The translations under genes and the position numbers were made by a program. Below the pieces are notes generated by a model. That model saw only the letters and a program-made list of their open reading frames with translations, was not told the DNA's origin and did not search any database. Positions 44,501 through 51,384 of a DNA stretch of 51,451 nucleotides are shown here, one piece after another. This DNA is from Flavobacterium sp. (GTDB lineage Bacteria > Bacteroidota > Bacteroidia > Flavobacteriales > Flavobacteriaceae). The stretch covers positions 1-51,451 of the forward strand of contig NZ_JAPZSP010000006.1 in NCBI RefSeq assembly GCF_027531705.1, written 5' to 3'. Every line of letters starts with the position of its first letter. Positions within the stretch are counted from its first letter, which is position 1.

Positions 44501-44685
44501 AGATTTTGTTATTTGTAAGAGAAAAAGCTAATGATGAAAAAGGTAACACGATGGGTTATGTTTTTATAGGTGAGGCCAGATTTGTTGAAAACGAAGGCGA
44601 AAAACCAATGAATATTAAATGGGAACTTAATGAACCAATGCCAAATTATCTTTGGAAAGATTCAGCGAAAATGTCAATCGGATAA
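41545..44685 (+). CDS. PLD nuclease - SF2 helicase - DUF3427 protein
   Basis: 1046 residues, no membrane segment. Residues ~150-280 are a phospholipase-D-type nuclease domain with HAKAYLF (H222, K224) and the GSSNFSRSAL (240-249) motif. Next is an SF2 helicase: Walker A ATGTGKT (348-354), DEVHH box (442-446), LTATPER (467-473), and motif VI QQLGRGLR (643-650). The last ~280 residues carry a DUF3427-like region (FHWQSQNSSRPDIGRGLSYI; IGEARFVENEGEKPMNIKWE). Such fusions cut and unwind nucleic acid; this architecture is seen in defence-like or restriction-like genes. The gene overlaps the MutT gene by 4 nt. Function is inference; domain identity is solid. Confidence 0.88.
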   Translation: MNQGLYEELVTKLINYKLNELDKNTFQVKKTSIDKAEAAQLLSQHIGRTIKQAFNLIKGEDIIETQIAIANKIILFLKEELKKEEFEDDLIETEGKILKAVFTKVDCHFTDLDLHLKEITPYTRLIHSELFTGGNSGTTLESELRKEILSSDEIDLLVSFIKWKGIRILERELIEFTERGGKLRVITTTYIGATDAKAVEFLSSLKNTEVKVSYNTGNERLHAKAYLFQRKTGFHTGYIGSSNFSRSALTDGLEWNLKITTKEVGHIIDKFKKTFEAYWQNSEFELYDKNIHSVKLVEALKQGKFSKEYTFTTSYFDLKPFHYQSEILEKLEVERSVHNRYRNLLVAATGTGKTVISAFDYKNFRNNNESSKLLFVAHRKEILQQAKATFQGILKDNNFGDLWVDGLEPNSNEYVFASVQTLNNRLKEIKLSPEYYDFIIVDEVHHISASTYRPIISYFKPKVLLGLTATPERMDGEDILEDFCNRIAAEIRLPEALNKKLLSPFQYFGITDSIDLTNVKWEKGKYVASELTSLYTKNDVRVGQIISNLEKYTNDINDVRAIGFCVTVDHAIFMTEKFNLAGLKAECLTSKNSTEREKIRSQFKKKEFNYLFVVDIFNEGVDIPEIDTVLFLRPTESLTVFLQQLGRGLRLAEGKDCLTVLDFVGNSRPEYDFESKFRALIGKTTTSVQKEIEDDFPHLPLGCSIILEKKAKETILENIKKATSLNINQLIAKIRNFQHQTTLPLTLENFISLNNLSVETIYKKDSWSRLCQKAGVIDDFEPINEKQIYSAIGKKWLSTNSTSYFNFILKIAKSDFNIQLNDFNENEKTMLLMLHYDVWQSAGGFNSLEKSIKQIGKNKILVNEIIQVVEILIDRVYFKEVDIQLPYNQPLKVHARYTRDQILAAFRLSTFERKSPSREGVAENLDLNTELLFINLIKSEENFSPTTMYDDYAISETLFHWQSQNSSRPDIGRGLSYIKHQENDKKILLFVREKANDEKGNTMGYVFIGEARFVENEGEKPMNIKWELNEPMPNYLWKDSAKMSIG

Positions 44686-44704
44686 TTTTTATATTTCCAT
44701 AAAA

Positions 44705-44732
44705 AAAACACCAACATTTCTGTCGGTGTTTT
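44705..44732. terminator. Bidirectional intrinsic terminator
   Basis: AACACC(A)ACA / TGT(C)GGTGTT stem with a TTTC loop. Eight A's on the left give a T run for the minus-strand mutase gene, and TTTT ends the plus-strand helicase. Confidence 0.75.
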
Positions 44733-44748
44733 AAGTACTAATTTTTAG

Positions 44749-44775
44749 ATTCTGAAACAAGTTCAGAATGACAAA
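44749..44775. repeat. Short hairpin TTCTGAA-ACAAG-TTCAGAA
   Basis: Perfect 7-bp inverted repeat (44750-44756 with 44762-44768) in the spacer next to the mutase stop. It has no T run and may be a fragment of a dispersed repeat. Confidence 0.45.
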
Positions 44776-44782
44776 GTTGCGG

Positions 44783-46915
44783 CTACTCTTCCAAAAGAAC
44801 TTCCAAAATACTTATAGCAGCATCGCTAATTTTAGTACCAGGACCAAAAACGGCTACGGCTCCGGCATCAAAAAGATATTGGTAGTCTTGTGCGGGTATA
44901 ACGCCACCTACAATGACCATAATGTCTTCGCGTCCGTATTTTTTGAGTTCTTCAATAACTTGTGGTACCAATGTTTTGTGTCCGGCTGCTAGTGAGGAAA
45001 CGCCCAAAATATGCACGTCGTTTTCTACGGCTTGTTTAGCCGCTTCGGCAGGCGTTTGGAATAGCGGTCCTATGTCCACATCAAAACCTACATCGGCATA
45101 ACCTGTAGCTACTACTTTGGCACCACGGTCGTGACCATCTTGTCCCATTTTGGCAATCATAATACGTGGGCGACGGCCTTCTTTTTTGGCGAAAGCATCG
45201 GCCAATTGTTTTGCTTTTTCAAAGCTTGCGTCGTTTTTTATTTCTTTGCTATACACACCACTAAAAGTTTTGATTTGTGCTTTGTATCTTCCAAAAACCG
45301 CTTCGAGTGCATCGCTAATCTCACCTAGTGTGGCTCTGTTGCGTGCGGCTTCTACTGCCAAAGCTAGTAAATTATCGTTTTGGTTTTGTGCACAATCGGT
45401 TAATTTTGCCAAACTTGCTTTTACTTTGTCGTTGTCGCGAGTGGCTTTTATGTGTTCCAAACGTTCTATTTGTTGCTTGCGAACCATTTGGTTATCGACA
45501 TCTAAAATATGCAATGGATCTTCTTTTTCCAAACGGTATTTGTTGATACCCACAATAATATCTTGGTTGCTATCTATACGTGCTTGTTTGCGTGCCGAAG
45601 CTTCTTCAATACGCAATTTAGGAATACCCGACTCGATGGCTTTGGTCATACCGCCCAATTCTTCGACTTCTTCAATTAGTTTCCAAGCGTTTTGTGCAAT
45701 TTCGTTGGTTAGGCTTTCTACATAATAGCTTCCCGCCCAAGGGTCAACGGTTTTGCAAATTTTGGTTTCTTCTTGCAAAAAGATTTGCGTGTTACGAGCA
45801 ATTCGTGCTGAGAAATCAGTTGGTAACGCAATCGCTTCGTCTAGCGCATTGGTATGTAACGATTGAGTTCCACCAAAAGCAGCAGCAGCAGCTTCGATAG
45901 CCGTTCTCGCCACGTTGTTGAAAGGATCTTGCTCGGTTAAACTCCACCCCGATGTTTGGCAATGTGTGCGCAATGCCAATGATTTTTCGTCTTGCGGATT
46001 GAATTGTTTTAGGAGTTTTGCCCATAACATTCTACCAGCGCGCATTTTGGCAATTTCCATAAAATGGTTCATTCCAATAGCCCAAAAGAACGAAAGGCGA
46101 GGAGCGAACTCGTCTATTTTCATGCCAGCAGCCAATCCAGTTCGGATGTATTCTAGACCGTCGGCTAATGTGTACGCTAGTTCGATATCGGCCGTAGCAC
46201 CAGCTTCTTGCATGTGGTAACCCGAAATAGAAATAGAGTTGAATTTAGGCATGTTTTTGCTAGTATATTCAAAAATATCAGCAATGATTTTCATAGAAGG
46301 CGTTGGCGGATAAATATAGGTATTACGCACCATGAATTCCTTAAGAATATCATTTTGAATTGTTCCTGAAAGTAAATTGGATGAAACGCCTTGTTCTTCG
46401 GCAGCCACGATGTAAAAAGCCATGATAGGCAAAACAGCACCGTTCATAGTCATAGAAACCGACATTTCGCCTAATGGAATTTGGTCAAAAAGCACTTTCA
46501 TATCTTCCACCGAGTCGATGGCAACACCTGCTTTTCCGACATCGCCAAAGACACGTTCGTGGTCTGAATCGTAACCGCGATGGGTTGCAAGGTCAAAGGC
46601 TACAGAAAGTCCTTTTTGTCCGGCCGCAAGATTTCGTCTGTAAAAAGCATTACTTTCTTCAGCAGTTGAAAAACCAGCGTATTGTCTGATAGTCCAAGGT
46701 CTTCGAACGTACATAGTGGCATAAGGTCCGCGAAGGTTGGGTGCAAAACCAGCTCCAAAACCAAGATGTTCCAAGTTTTCGATGTCTTCTTTGGAATAAG
46801 TTGGTTTTAGCTCAATGTTTTCGGCAGTGTGGAAAGTTGGTTCCTCACTTTTGGAATTTGTATTTTGACTTTTGGAATTTGTCAAAGTAATATTTTGGAT
46901 ATCTTTTCTTTTCAT
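44783..46915 (-). CDS. scpA: Methylmalonyl-CoA mutase, large (catalytic) subunit
   Basis: 710 residues, usual length. It interconverts methylmalonyl-CoA and succinyl-CoA with adenosylcobalamin, in propionate and odd-chain use. The TIM barrel has [52 protein letters not shown] and [18 protein letters not shown] text (here [14 protein letters not shown]). The C-terminal cobalamin domain shows [20 protein letters not shown] with the DxHxxG lower-ligand motif, plus [14 protein letters not shown]. The N-terminal ~30 residues contain a degenerate repeat of [12 protein letters not shown]. Its small-subunit partner lies 1.7 kb upstream, separated by a T9SS gene. Confidence 0.96.
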   Translation of the reverse strand: MKRKDIQNITLTNSKSQNTNSKSEEPTFHTAENIELKPTYSKEDIENLEHLGFGAGFAPNLRGPYATMYVRRPWTIRQYAGFSTAEESNAFYRRNLAAGQKGLSVAFDLATHRGYDSDHERVFGDVGKAGVAIDSVEDMKVLFDQIPLGEMSVSMTMNGAVLPIMAFYIVAAEEQGVSSNLLSGTIQNDILKEFMVRNTYIYPPTPSMKIIADIFEYTSKNMPKFNSISISGYHMQEAGATADIELAYTLADGLEYIRTGLAAGMKIDEFAPRLSFFWAIGMNHFMEIAKMRAGRMLWAKLLKQFNPQDEKSLALRTHCQTSGWSLTEQDPFNNVARTAIEAAAAAFGGTQSLHTNALDEAIALPTDFSARIARNTQIFLQEETKICKTVDPWAGSYYVESLTNEIAQNAWKLIEEVEELGGMTKAIESGIPKLRIEEASARKQARIDSNQDIIVGINKYRLEKEDPLHILDVDNQMVRKQQIERLEHIKATRDNDKVKASLAKLTDCAQNQNDNLLALAVEAARNRATLGEISDALEAVFGRYKAQIKTFSGVYSKEIKNDASFEKAKQLADAFAKKEGRRPRIMIAKMGQDGHDRGAKVVATGYADVGFDVDIGPLFQTPAEAAKQAVENDVHILGVSSLAAGHKTLVPQVIEELKKYGREDIMVIVGGVIPAQDYQYLFDAGAVAVFGPGTKISDAAISILEVLLEE

Positions 46916-46930
46916 GATAGTAAGAAAATG

Positions 46931-48610
46931 TTATTCTTTTATTAGTTTTAATGACTCTTTTTGGTCATATGTTATAATGTAAATTCCCTTTTGAAGATGA
47001 GATATATCAATATCTGTGGATTCTAAAGATAATTTTCCACTCAATAATTTGCGTCCATTCATGTCAGTTAGCGAATAACTCGAATTAGGAGTACCATTTG
47101 ATTTAATGGTTACAATATTTTTTACTGGATTAGGAGAAATTGAATACTTTTTTTCAAAAAAACTATTTGAATTTAAGTTTTGTAAATTTAATTTTGCTAG
47201 AAAAACTCCACTTTGATTTGAAGATTGATTAAATATTGTGCCATCAAAATTTACAGTTGCAAGGGCTGATACAACTCCATTTACATATAAACTATTTTCA
47301 AAAATTGAAACACTATCAGCTCTATCATAACTTGAACTCCCAGTATTTTTTGCCCAAATTGCATCCCCATTTGGATTATATTTTGTTACAAAAATATCTG
47401 CATTACCATTATTATTTAATTGAGGAAGTGAATCAAACATAACTGTATCAGAGTACATTCGGCCTACAATATATATATTATTTGAATTATCAATATCTAG
47501 CCCAGACGCACCATCAAAAGCTGTAACACCTCCAGCTGATTTTACCCATTGGATTTGTCCGTTTACATCATATTTTGCCAAAAAGATATTGTTATTAAAA
47601 CTACTATTATCATTTGTAGATATTGATTTATTTATACTTATATTGCCTAGCGTCATAATTGGGGAGTTAAAATCTCCTGTTACGTATATATTATTTAAAT
47701 TATCTATTTTTATATCACTTAATACTTCATTATTAGTTCCAATTGATTTTTTTGCCCATATTAATTGCCCAAGGGGATTTAATTTAATTATAAAAAAATC
47801 AAAACTACTACTTGTATTTGTTAATATAATTCCAGCATTGAAAGATTGAGACATAAAATAACCTGCAACATATATATTACCAATATTATCAGTAGCTAAA
47901 CATGTCAAATTATCATAATTGATTCCTCCAAATCTTTTAATCCAAGTTGAATCTCCATTTGGATTTATTTTGATTAAAAAAACATCATGATGATAAGAAT
48001 TATTTATTGAACCAGTATTATTGGTTAAAAGTCCATCAAAAAAAAAGGATTCAGATGAAAAAACACCACCTAAAAAAACGTTATCTTGATTATCTATACT
48101 AATAGATTTCCCATAATCTGATCCATATCCGCCTCCACTTTTTAGCCATATAATATTTCCGTTTGAGTCAAATTTTGCAATAAAAGCATCATTTTGAGGT
48201 GTAGTATTTGTAAAATCTGAATTTGAAACAGTTAAGTTTTCAATTGTTAACGTTGGAGAACTAAAGTTGCCAGAAGCATATATATTATTTTGAGAATCAC
48301 AACAAACACTATATACTATTTGTTCTCTAATACCTCCAATTTTTTTTGCCCATAATACATCTCCAGTTGAATTATACTTGGTAATAAAACCATCTCTGTA
48401 ATCGTCATTTGATAATGTAAAACTACCAAAAGTTATTGTTGGTGACACAAAAAATCCAGATGAAATTACATTTCCATCATTGTCGCATGTAGTTTTTATA
48501 CTATCATCAAAACTATTTCCTACTGATTTTCTTGCCCATTCCCAGTTTGGAGCTTGAGCAAATATTAATTGAGAAATTATAAAAAGGAAACTAAATATTA
48601 CTTTTTTCAT
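46931..48610 (-). CDS. T9SS-secreted SBBP/beta-propeller protein
   Basis: 559 residues. Signal peptide MKKVIFSFLFIISQLIFAQ. Residues ~20-480 are about ten repeats of ~45 residues of the form W-(A/S)-K-x-GG-x5-D-x7-D-x2-N-(I/V)-Y-V-(A/S)-G-x-F (for example GNIYVAGYFMSQSFNAG), typical of SBBP/beta-propeller-like secreted proteins. The end (ISPNPVKNIVTIKSN, YSLTDMNGRKLLSG, IYIITYDQKESLKLI) is a T9SS type A sorting domain. It lies between the two mutase subunit genes, in the same direction, with 15 nt and 6 nt spacers. This placement is unusual and is its most interesting feature; it may be co-transcribed but has no metabolic link. Confidence 0.85.
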   Translation of the reverse strand: MKKVIFSFLFIISQLIFAQAPNWEWARKSVGNSFDDSIKTTCDNDGNVISSGFFVSPTITFGSFTLSNDDYRDGFITKYNSTGDVLWAKKIGGIREQIVYSVCCDSQNNIYASGNFSSPTLTIENLTVSNSDFTNTTPQNDAFIAKFDSNGNIIWLKSGGGYGSDYGKSISIDNQDNVFLGGVFSSESFFFDGLLTNNTGSINNSYHHDVFLIKINPNGDSTWIKRFGGINYDNLTCLATDNIGNIYVAGYFMSQSFNAGIILTNTSSSFDFFIIKLNPLGQLIWAKKSIGTNNEVLSDIKIDNLNNIYVTGDFNSPIMTLGNISINKSISTNDNSSFNNNIFLAKYDVNGQIQWVKSAGGVTAFDGASGLDIDNSNNIYIVGRMYSDTVMFDSLPQLNNNGNADIFVTKYNPNGDAIWAKNTGSSSYDRADSVSIFENSLYVNGVVSALATVNFDGTIFNQSSNQSGVFLAKLNLQNLNSNSFFEKKYSISPNPVKNIVTIKSNGTPNSSYSLTDMNGRKLLSGKLSLESTDIDISHLQKGIYIITYDQKESLKLIKE

Positions 48611-48616
48611 GTTATT

Positions 48617-50011
48617 TTATTTTTCAGTTGTTAATCTTTCTTGTTCCAGTTTTTCGGCTAAGCGTTTTTCGATTATGGGTGTGATTAACGTTTTTCTTGG
48701 ATTTTGTTTTACAAATGGGTATAACTCCAATTCGTCTTTCATTCGGTCGTTTTTGTTTGGATATTTGTTGGTTCCAAGTAAAACTTCTTTTCCAGAATCG
48801 AATAACTCTTGTTGTTTGGCAGCGCTTTCACTAATTTTTCTTTGAATAGTTCCTTCGATAAGTTGGGTAATGAAACCGCCATTTCGTTCAATATCTTTGA
48901 ATAAATCGAGTGCTTTTTCGGCCAATTGTTGTGTGATGGTTTCGATGTAATATGCGCCATCAGCAGGATTGTTTACTTTGTCAAAATAACTTTCGTGCTT
49001 AAGAACCAATAGTTGATTTCTCGAAATTCTGTCGCCAAATTCATTGTCTTTGTGATATAGAGCGTCATAAGGTAAGTTGGCAACGGCATTGGCACCACCA
49101 ATTATAGCCGACATGCATTCGGTTGTGGTGCGTAGCATATTTACATTGTAATCGTATAATGTTTTGTTACGTTTGGTTGGTGTTGCTACAATATGACAAT
49201 CAAAATTATGGTTGTACTCTTTAGCAAGTGAGTTGAAAACCAGTCTCAAAGCACGTAGTTTGGCAATTTCAAAGAAATAGTTGGTTCCAACCGAAACTTC
49301 AATTGTTATAGGTTGGTTTATAGAAGGAATTCGGTTGAAATATTCGTTTATGTGTGCTATTGTGTATGCAACTTGCTGTACCATATTAGCACCAGCATTA
49401 TCGTATAAATTGGCATTGCAACTTAGGAATGTTGCCACCCCGTCCGTCGGCCACCCCTCCAGAGGATGGGAATTTTTGGCGATTGCATTTAGTTTTTCGA
49501 AATCCTTATCAAGATTTTCAAACCAGTTTCCGTCTTTGGCTAATTGCCCAATTGGGTCTAGTAGGATTTTGAAATTTGCTTTGTTTTGGGAAGCAAAGTT
49601 AGTTAGCTTGGTAACGAAATCGATTGAGAGAAAAGACAAATAGAAGTAATAGGAAACTTTTTCTAAAGGAAGATTTTGCATTAGTTCTTCGATAGAAGTG
49701 GTTTCGTTTTCTATTGTAAATCGGATGCTTTCTGCGCCACGAGATAAGGTTTCTAAAGCTGTTTTGTTAGATTTTTTAACGTCGTGAACGAAGATGTTTT
49801 GTAAAATAGTAAAAGCGTTTGTTGGTGCTGATACATTGTTCTTGGCATCCAATTCGTCGAGGTGATAAAAGGGTTTTACTTTGATGCCTTCTGGACTTTC
49901 CCATACTAGGGTTTCGTTGTAATCGGCACCTTTAAGTTCGTACTGAATTTGTTGTTTCCACTGTTTGGAAGAAACAGGGTCGAAATCGGAAAAAAGGTTG
50001 TTGTTTGACAC
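48617..50011 (-). CDS. mutA: Methylmalonyl-CoA mutase, small subunit (short form, with in-frame insert)
   Basis: 464 residues starting with GTG at 50011; the in-frame codon upstream is a stop. Barrel sequences such as SRNQLLVLKHESYFDKVNNP, NLYDNAGANMVQQVAYTIAH and NPADGAYYIETITQQLAEKA match the mutase small subunit. The protein ends where the barrel ends, without the C-terminal cobalamin-like domain (typical small subunits are >600 residues), a short form seen in some Bacteroidota. At about residues 179-193 the segment SHPLEGWPTDGVATFLS is encoded by a GC-rich stretch (49431-49476) that looks like an inserted repeat, though it stays in frame. Activity after this insert is uncertain. Confidence 0.85.
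   Translation of the reverse strand: MSNNNLFSDFDPVSSKQWKQQIQYELKGADYNETLVWESPEGIKVKPFYHLDELDAKNNVSAPTNAFTILQNIFVHDVKKSNKTALETLSRGAESIRFTIENETTSIEELMQNLPLEKVSYYFYLSFLSIDFVTKLTNFASQNKANFKILLDPIGQLAKDGNWFENLDKDFEKLNAIAKNSHPLEGWPTDGVATFLSCNANLYDNAGANMVQQVAYTIAHINEYFNRIPSINQPITIEVSVGTNYFFEIAKLRALRLVFNSLAKEYNHNFDCHIVATPTKRNKTLYDYNVNMLRTTTECMSAIIGGANAVANLPYDALYHKDNEFGDRISRNQLLVLKHESYFDKVNNPADGAYYIETITQQLAEKALDLFKDIERNGGFITQLIEGTIQRKISESAAKQQELFDSGKEVLLGTNKYPNKNDRMKDELELYPFVKQNPRKTLITPIIEKRLAEKLEQERLTTEK
49431..49476. repeat. GC-rich repeat-like insert inside mutA
   Basis: 46 nt rich in CC and GG runs (GTTGCCACCCCGTCCGTCGG, CCACCCCTCCAGAGGATGGG) sit in an otherwise AT-rich gene. They encode HPLEGWPTDGVAT with no frame change. 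The GAGGGGTGG-GGACGGGGTGG wording (minus strand) resembles a dispersed GC-rich intergenic repeat I recall from flavobacterial genomes; no second copy is in this window. Confidence 0.55.
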
Positions 50012-50057
50012 TTTTTTAATTTTTTATGGTTGTATAAGAAAAGAAAAAGTCTAAAAT

Positions 50058-50134
50058 AGCCCTGATCGCAATGGCATCCTTTTTCTTTTTTCTTTAAAAA
50101 GAAAAAGATACAATGGAGAGCAGGACTGAACCTG
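50058..50134 (+). ncRNA. Recurrent hairpin element, copy 2
   Basis: AGCCCTGATCGCAATGGCATCC, then CTTTTTCTTTTTT / AAAAAGAAAAAG hairpin, then ACAATGGAGAGCAGGACTGAACC. The outer CCTG (50061-50064) pairs with CAGG (50121-50124). It aligns with 16680-16820 around AGCC...ATGG...stem...ATGGA-AGC. It lies between the mutA start and the DivIC gene stop. Confidence 0.5.
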
Positions 50135-50143
50135 TTAGAAACG

Positions 50144-50488
50144 CTATTGTTGTGCTTCTAATAAGCTATCTTTTATTCTTTGTTCTTCAAATTCTATTAT
50201 GTAAATATCTTCGCTGTCCTTTTTCATATAGTATTTTTCGCGAGCGTATTTTTCTATTTGATTGGGATTTTTGAGTAATATAATGCTTTGTTCGTCTTTT
50301 TTGATTTCTTCTTGATAGTATTCTTTGTTGGTTTCGAGTTCATCGATTTGTTTGTTTAGAAAACGATGGTCGAAATAGGAATAGTTGTCGAGAAAAAGCA
50401 TCCAAATGATAAAGAACAACAATACCCACACATATTTATTGCTGATAAATTGGAGTAGGGCTGATTTCTTTTTTTTTGGATTTTCCAT
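50144..50488 (-). CDS. DivIC/FtsB-like septum formation initiator
   Basis: 114 residues. A short basic N-terminus (MENPKKKKSALLQF), one membrane helix (VWVLLFFIIWMLFLD), then a leucine-zipper-like coiled coil (NKQIDELETNKEYYQEEIKK) and the conserved IEKYAREKYYMKKDSEDIYI ending. This is the layout of FtsB/DivIC, which joins the FtsQ/L division complex at the septum. It starts 20 nt after the udk stop, so both are likely on one transcript. Confidence 0.88.
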   Translation of the reverse strand: MENPKKKKSALLQFISNKYVWVLLFFIIWMLFLDNYSYFDHRFLNKQIDELETNKEYYQEEIKKDEQSIILLKNPNQIEKYAREKYYMKKDSEDIYIIEFEEQRIKDSLLEAQQ

Positions 50489-50508
50489 ACGTTAAAGGTA
50501 CAAAAAAA

Positions 50509-51117
50509 TTAGGATAAACGTTGATTAATTACCGCTCTAACTACATCAATAGCAACCGTGTTGTATTTATCGTTAGGAATGATAATATCGGCAAAGGCTT
50601 TGGTAGGTTCAATGAATTGTTGGTGCATCGGTTTAAGCGTTGTTTGGTAACGATTTAGAACTTCTTCCATGTCGCGACCACGCTCGGCAATGTCACGTTT
50701 TAGACGACGAATAAGACGTTCGTCAGAATCGGCATGCACGAAGACTTTTACGTCAAACATTTCGCGAAGTTCGGGATTGGTAAGAATAAGAATTCCTTCG
50801 ACAATCATTACTTTTCTTGGATGCGTTGAAATGGTATCCTCGGTGCGATTGTGTGTTACGAATGAATAAACAGGTTGGTCAATGGTTTTGCCTGCTTTTA
50901 AATCTTTGAGATGACTTACTAAAAGTTCAAAATCGATGGCTCTTGGGTGGTCGAAGTTGATGTTGCTACGTTCTTCATAGCTCATACCTACATTTTGTTT
51001 GTAATAAGAATCTTGTGATATGATACCGACTTCAGTTTCTGGTAATTCATTCATAATTTGATGAACGACTGTTGTTTTTCCACTTCCTGTTCCGCCTGCA
51101 ATTCCGATAATGAGCAT
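50509..51117 (-). CDS. udk: Uridine kinase
   Basis: 202 residues, normal length. It phosphorylates uridine and cytidine in pyrimidine salvage. P-loop GIAGGTGSGKTTVVHQIM (residues 5-22), SQDSYYKQNVGMSYEERSNI and NFDHPRAIDFELL (nucleoside binding), RLIRRLKRDIAERGRDMEEV (lid) are all present, including the KVFVHADSDERLIRR segment. First gene of the udk-divIC unit, with a 130-nt AT-rich spacer before the tRNA pseudogene. Confidence 0.95.
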   Translation of the reverse strand: MLIIGIAGGTGSGKTTVVHQIMNELPETEVGIISQDSYYKQNVGMSYEERSNINFDHPRAIDFELLVSHLKDLKAGKTIDQPVYSFVTHNRTEDTISTHPRKVMIVEGILILTNPELREMFDVKVFVHADSDERLIRRLKRDIAERGRDMEEVLNRYQTTLKPMHQQFIEPTKAFADIIIPNDKYNTVAIDVVRAVINQRLS

Positions 51118-51244
51118 ATTTTGAATTTAGTTGATTGTTGCTACAAAAATAGTAATTAAAACGAAATTAATTTTTGGTTTAGGAGGAAAAAATTAAAATT
51201 TATTTTGATTTAAAATTGTGGTTGGATTGAATTGTGTATAAAAG

Positions 51245-51275
51245 AAAAAATCCCTTCCACAGAGTGAAAAGGATT
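51245..51275 (-). terminator. Terminator hairpin of the tRNA-Pro pseudogene
   Basis: A 12-bp stem (AATCCTTTTCAC / GTGGAAGGGATT with G-U pairs) and TCT loop, followed by six T's on the minus strand. Identical to 51354-51384. Confidence 0.75.
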
Positions 51276-51340
51276 TGGTCGGGGTGGCAGGATTCGAACC
51301 TGCGGCCTTCCCGATTTTATCGGGACGCAATAACCGGTTT
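51276..51340 (-). pseudogene. tRNA-Pro pseudogene with replaced anticodon arm and missing 5' acceptor strand
   Basis: Read on the minus strand, the T arm (GCAGG TTCGAAT CCTGC), the 3' acceptor strand CACCCCG and encoded ACCA are identical to the real tRNA-Pro at 51385. The D-arm side (AACCGGTTATTGCG) is similar. The 17-nt anticodon arm is a different hairpin (TCCCG ATAAAAT CGGGA) of the same length. Upstream of the D arm is TTTGTGAAAAATTTA instead of the CGGGGTG strand that would pair with CACCCCG. It therefore cannot fold into a complete acceptor stem and is almost certainly non-functional. Confidence 0.75.
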
Positions 51341-51353
51341 AAATTTTTCACAA

Positions 51354-51384
51354 AAAAAATCCCTTCCACAGAGTGAAAAGGATT
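51354..51384 (-). terminator. Terminator hairpin of tRNA-Pro
   Basis: Same 12-bp stem and T run as at 51245-51275, immediately past the tRNA's CCA end. Confidence 0.8.

Noticed and set aside
45150..45725. 191-residue open frame opposite the mutase large subunit
   Set aside because: A shadow of a strongly conserved gene; serine- and leucine-rich composition comes from the reverse complement of its codons.
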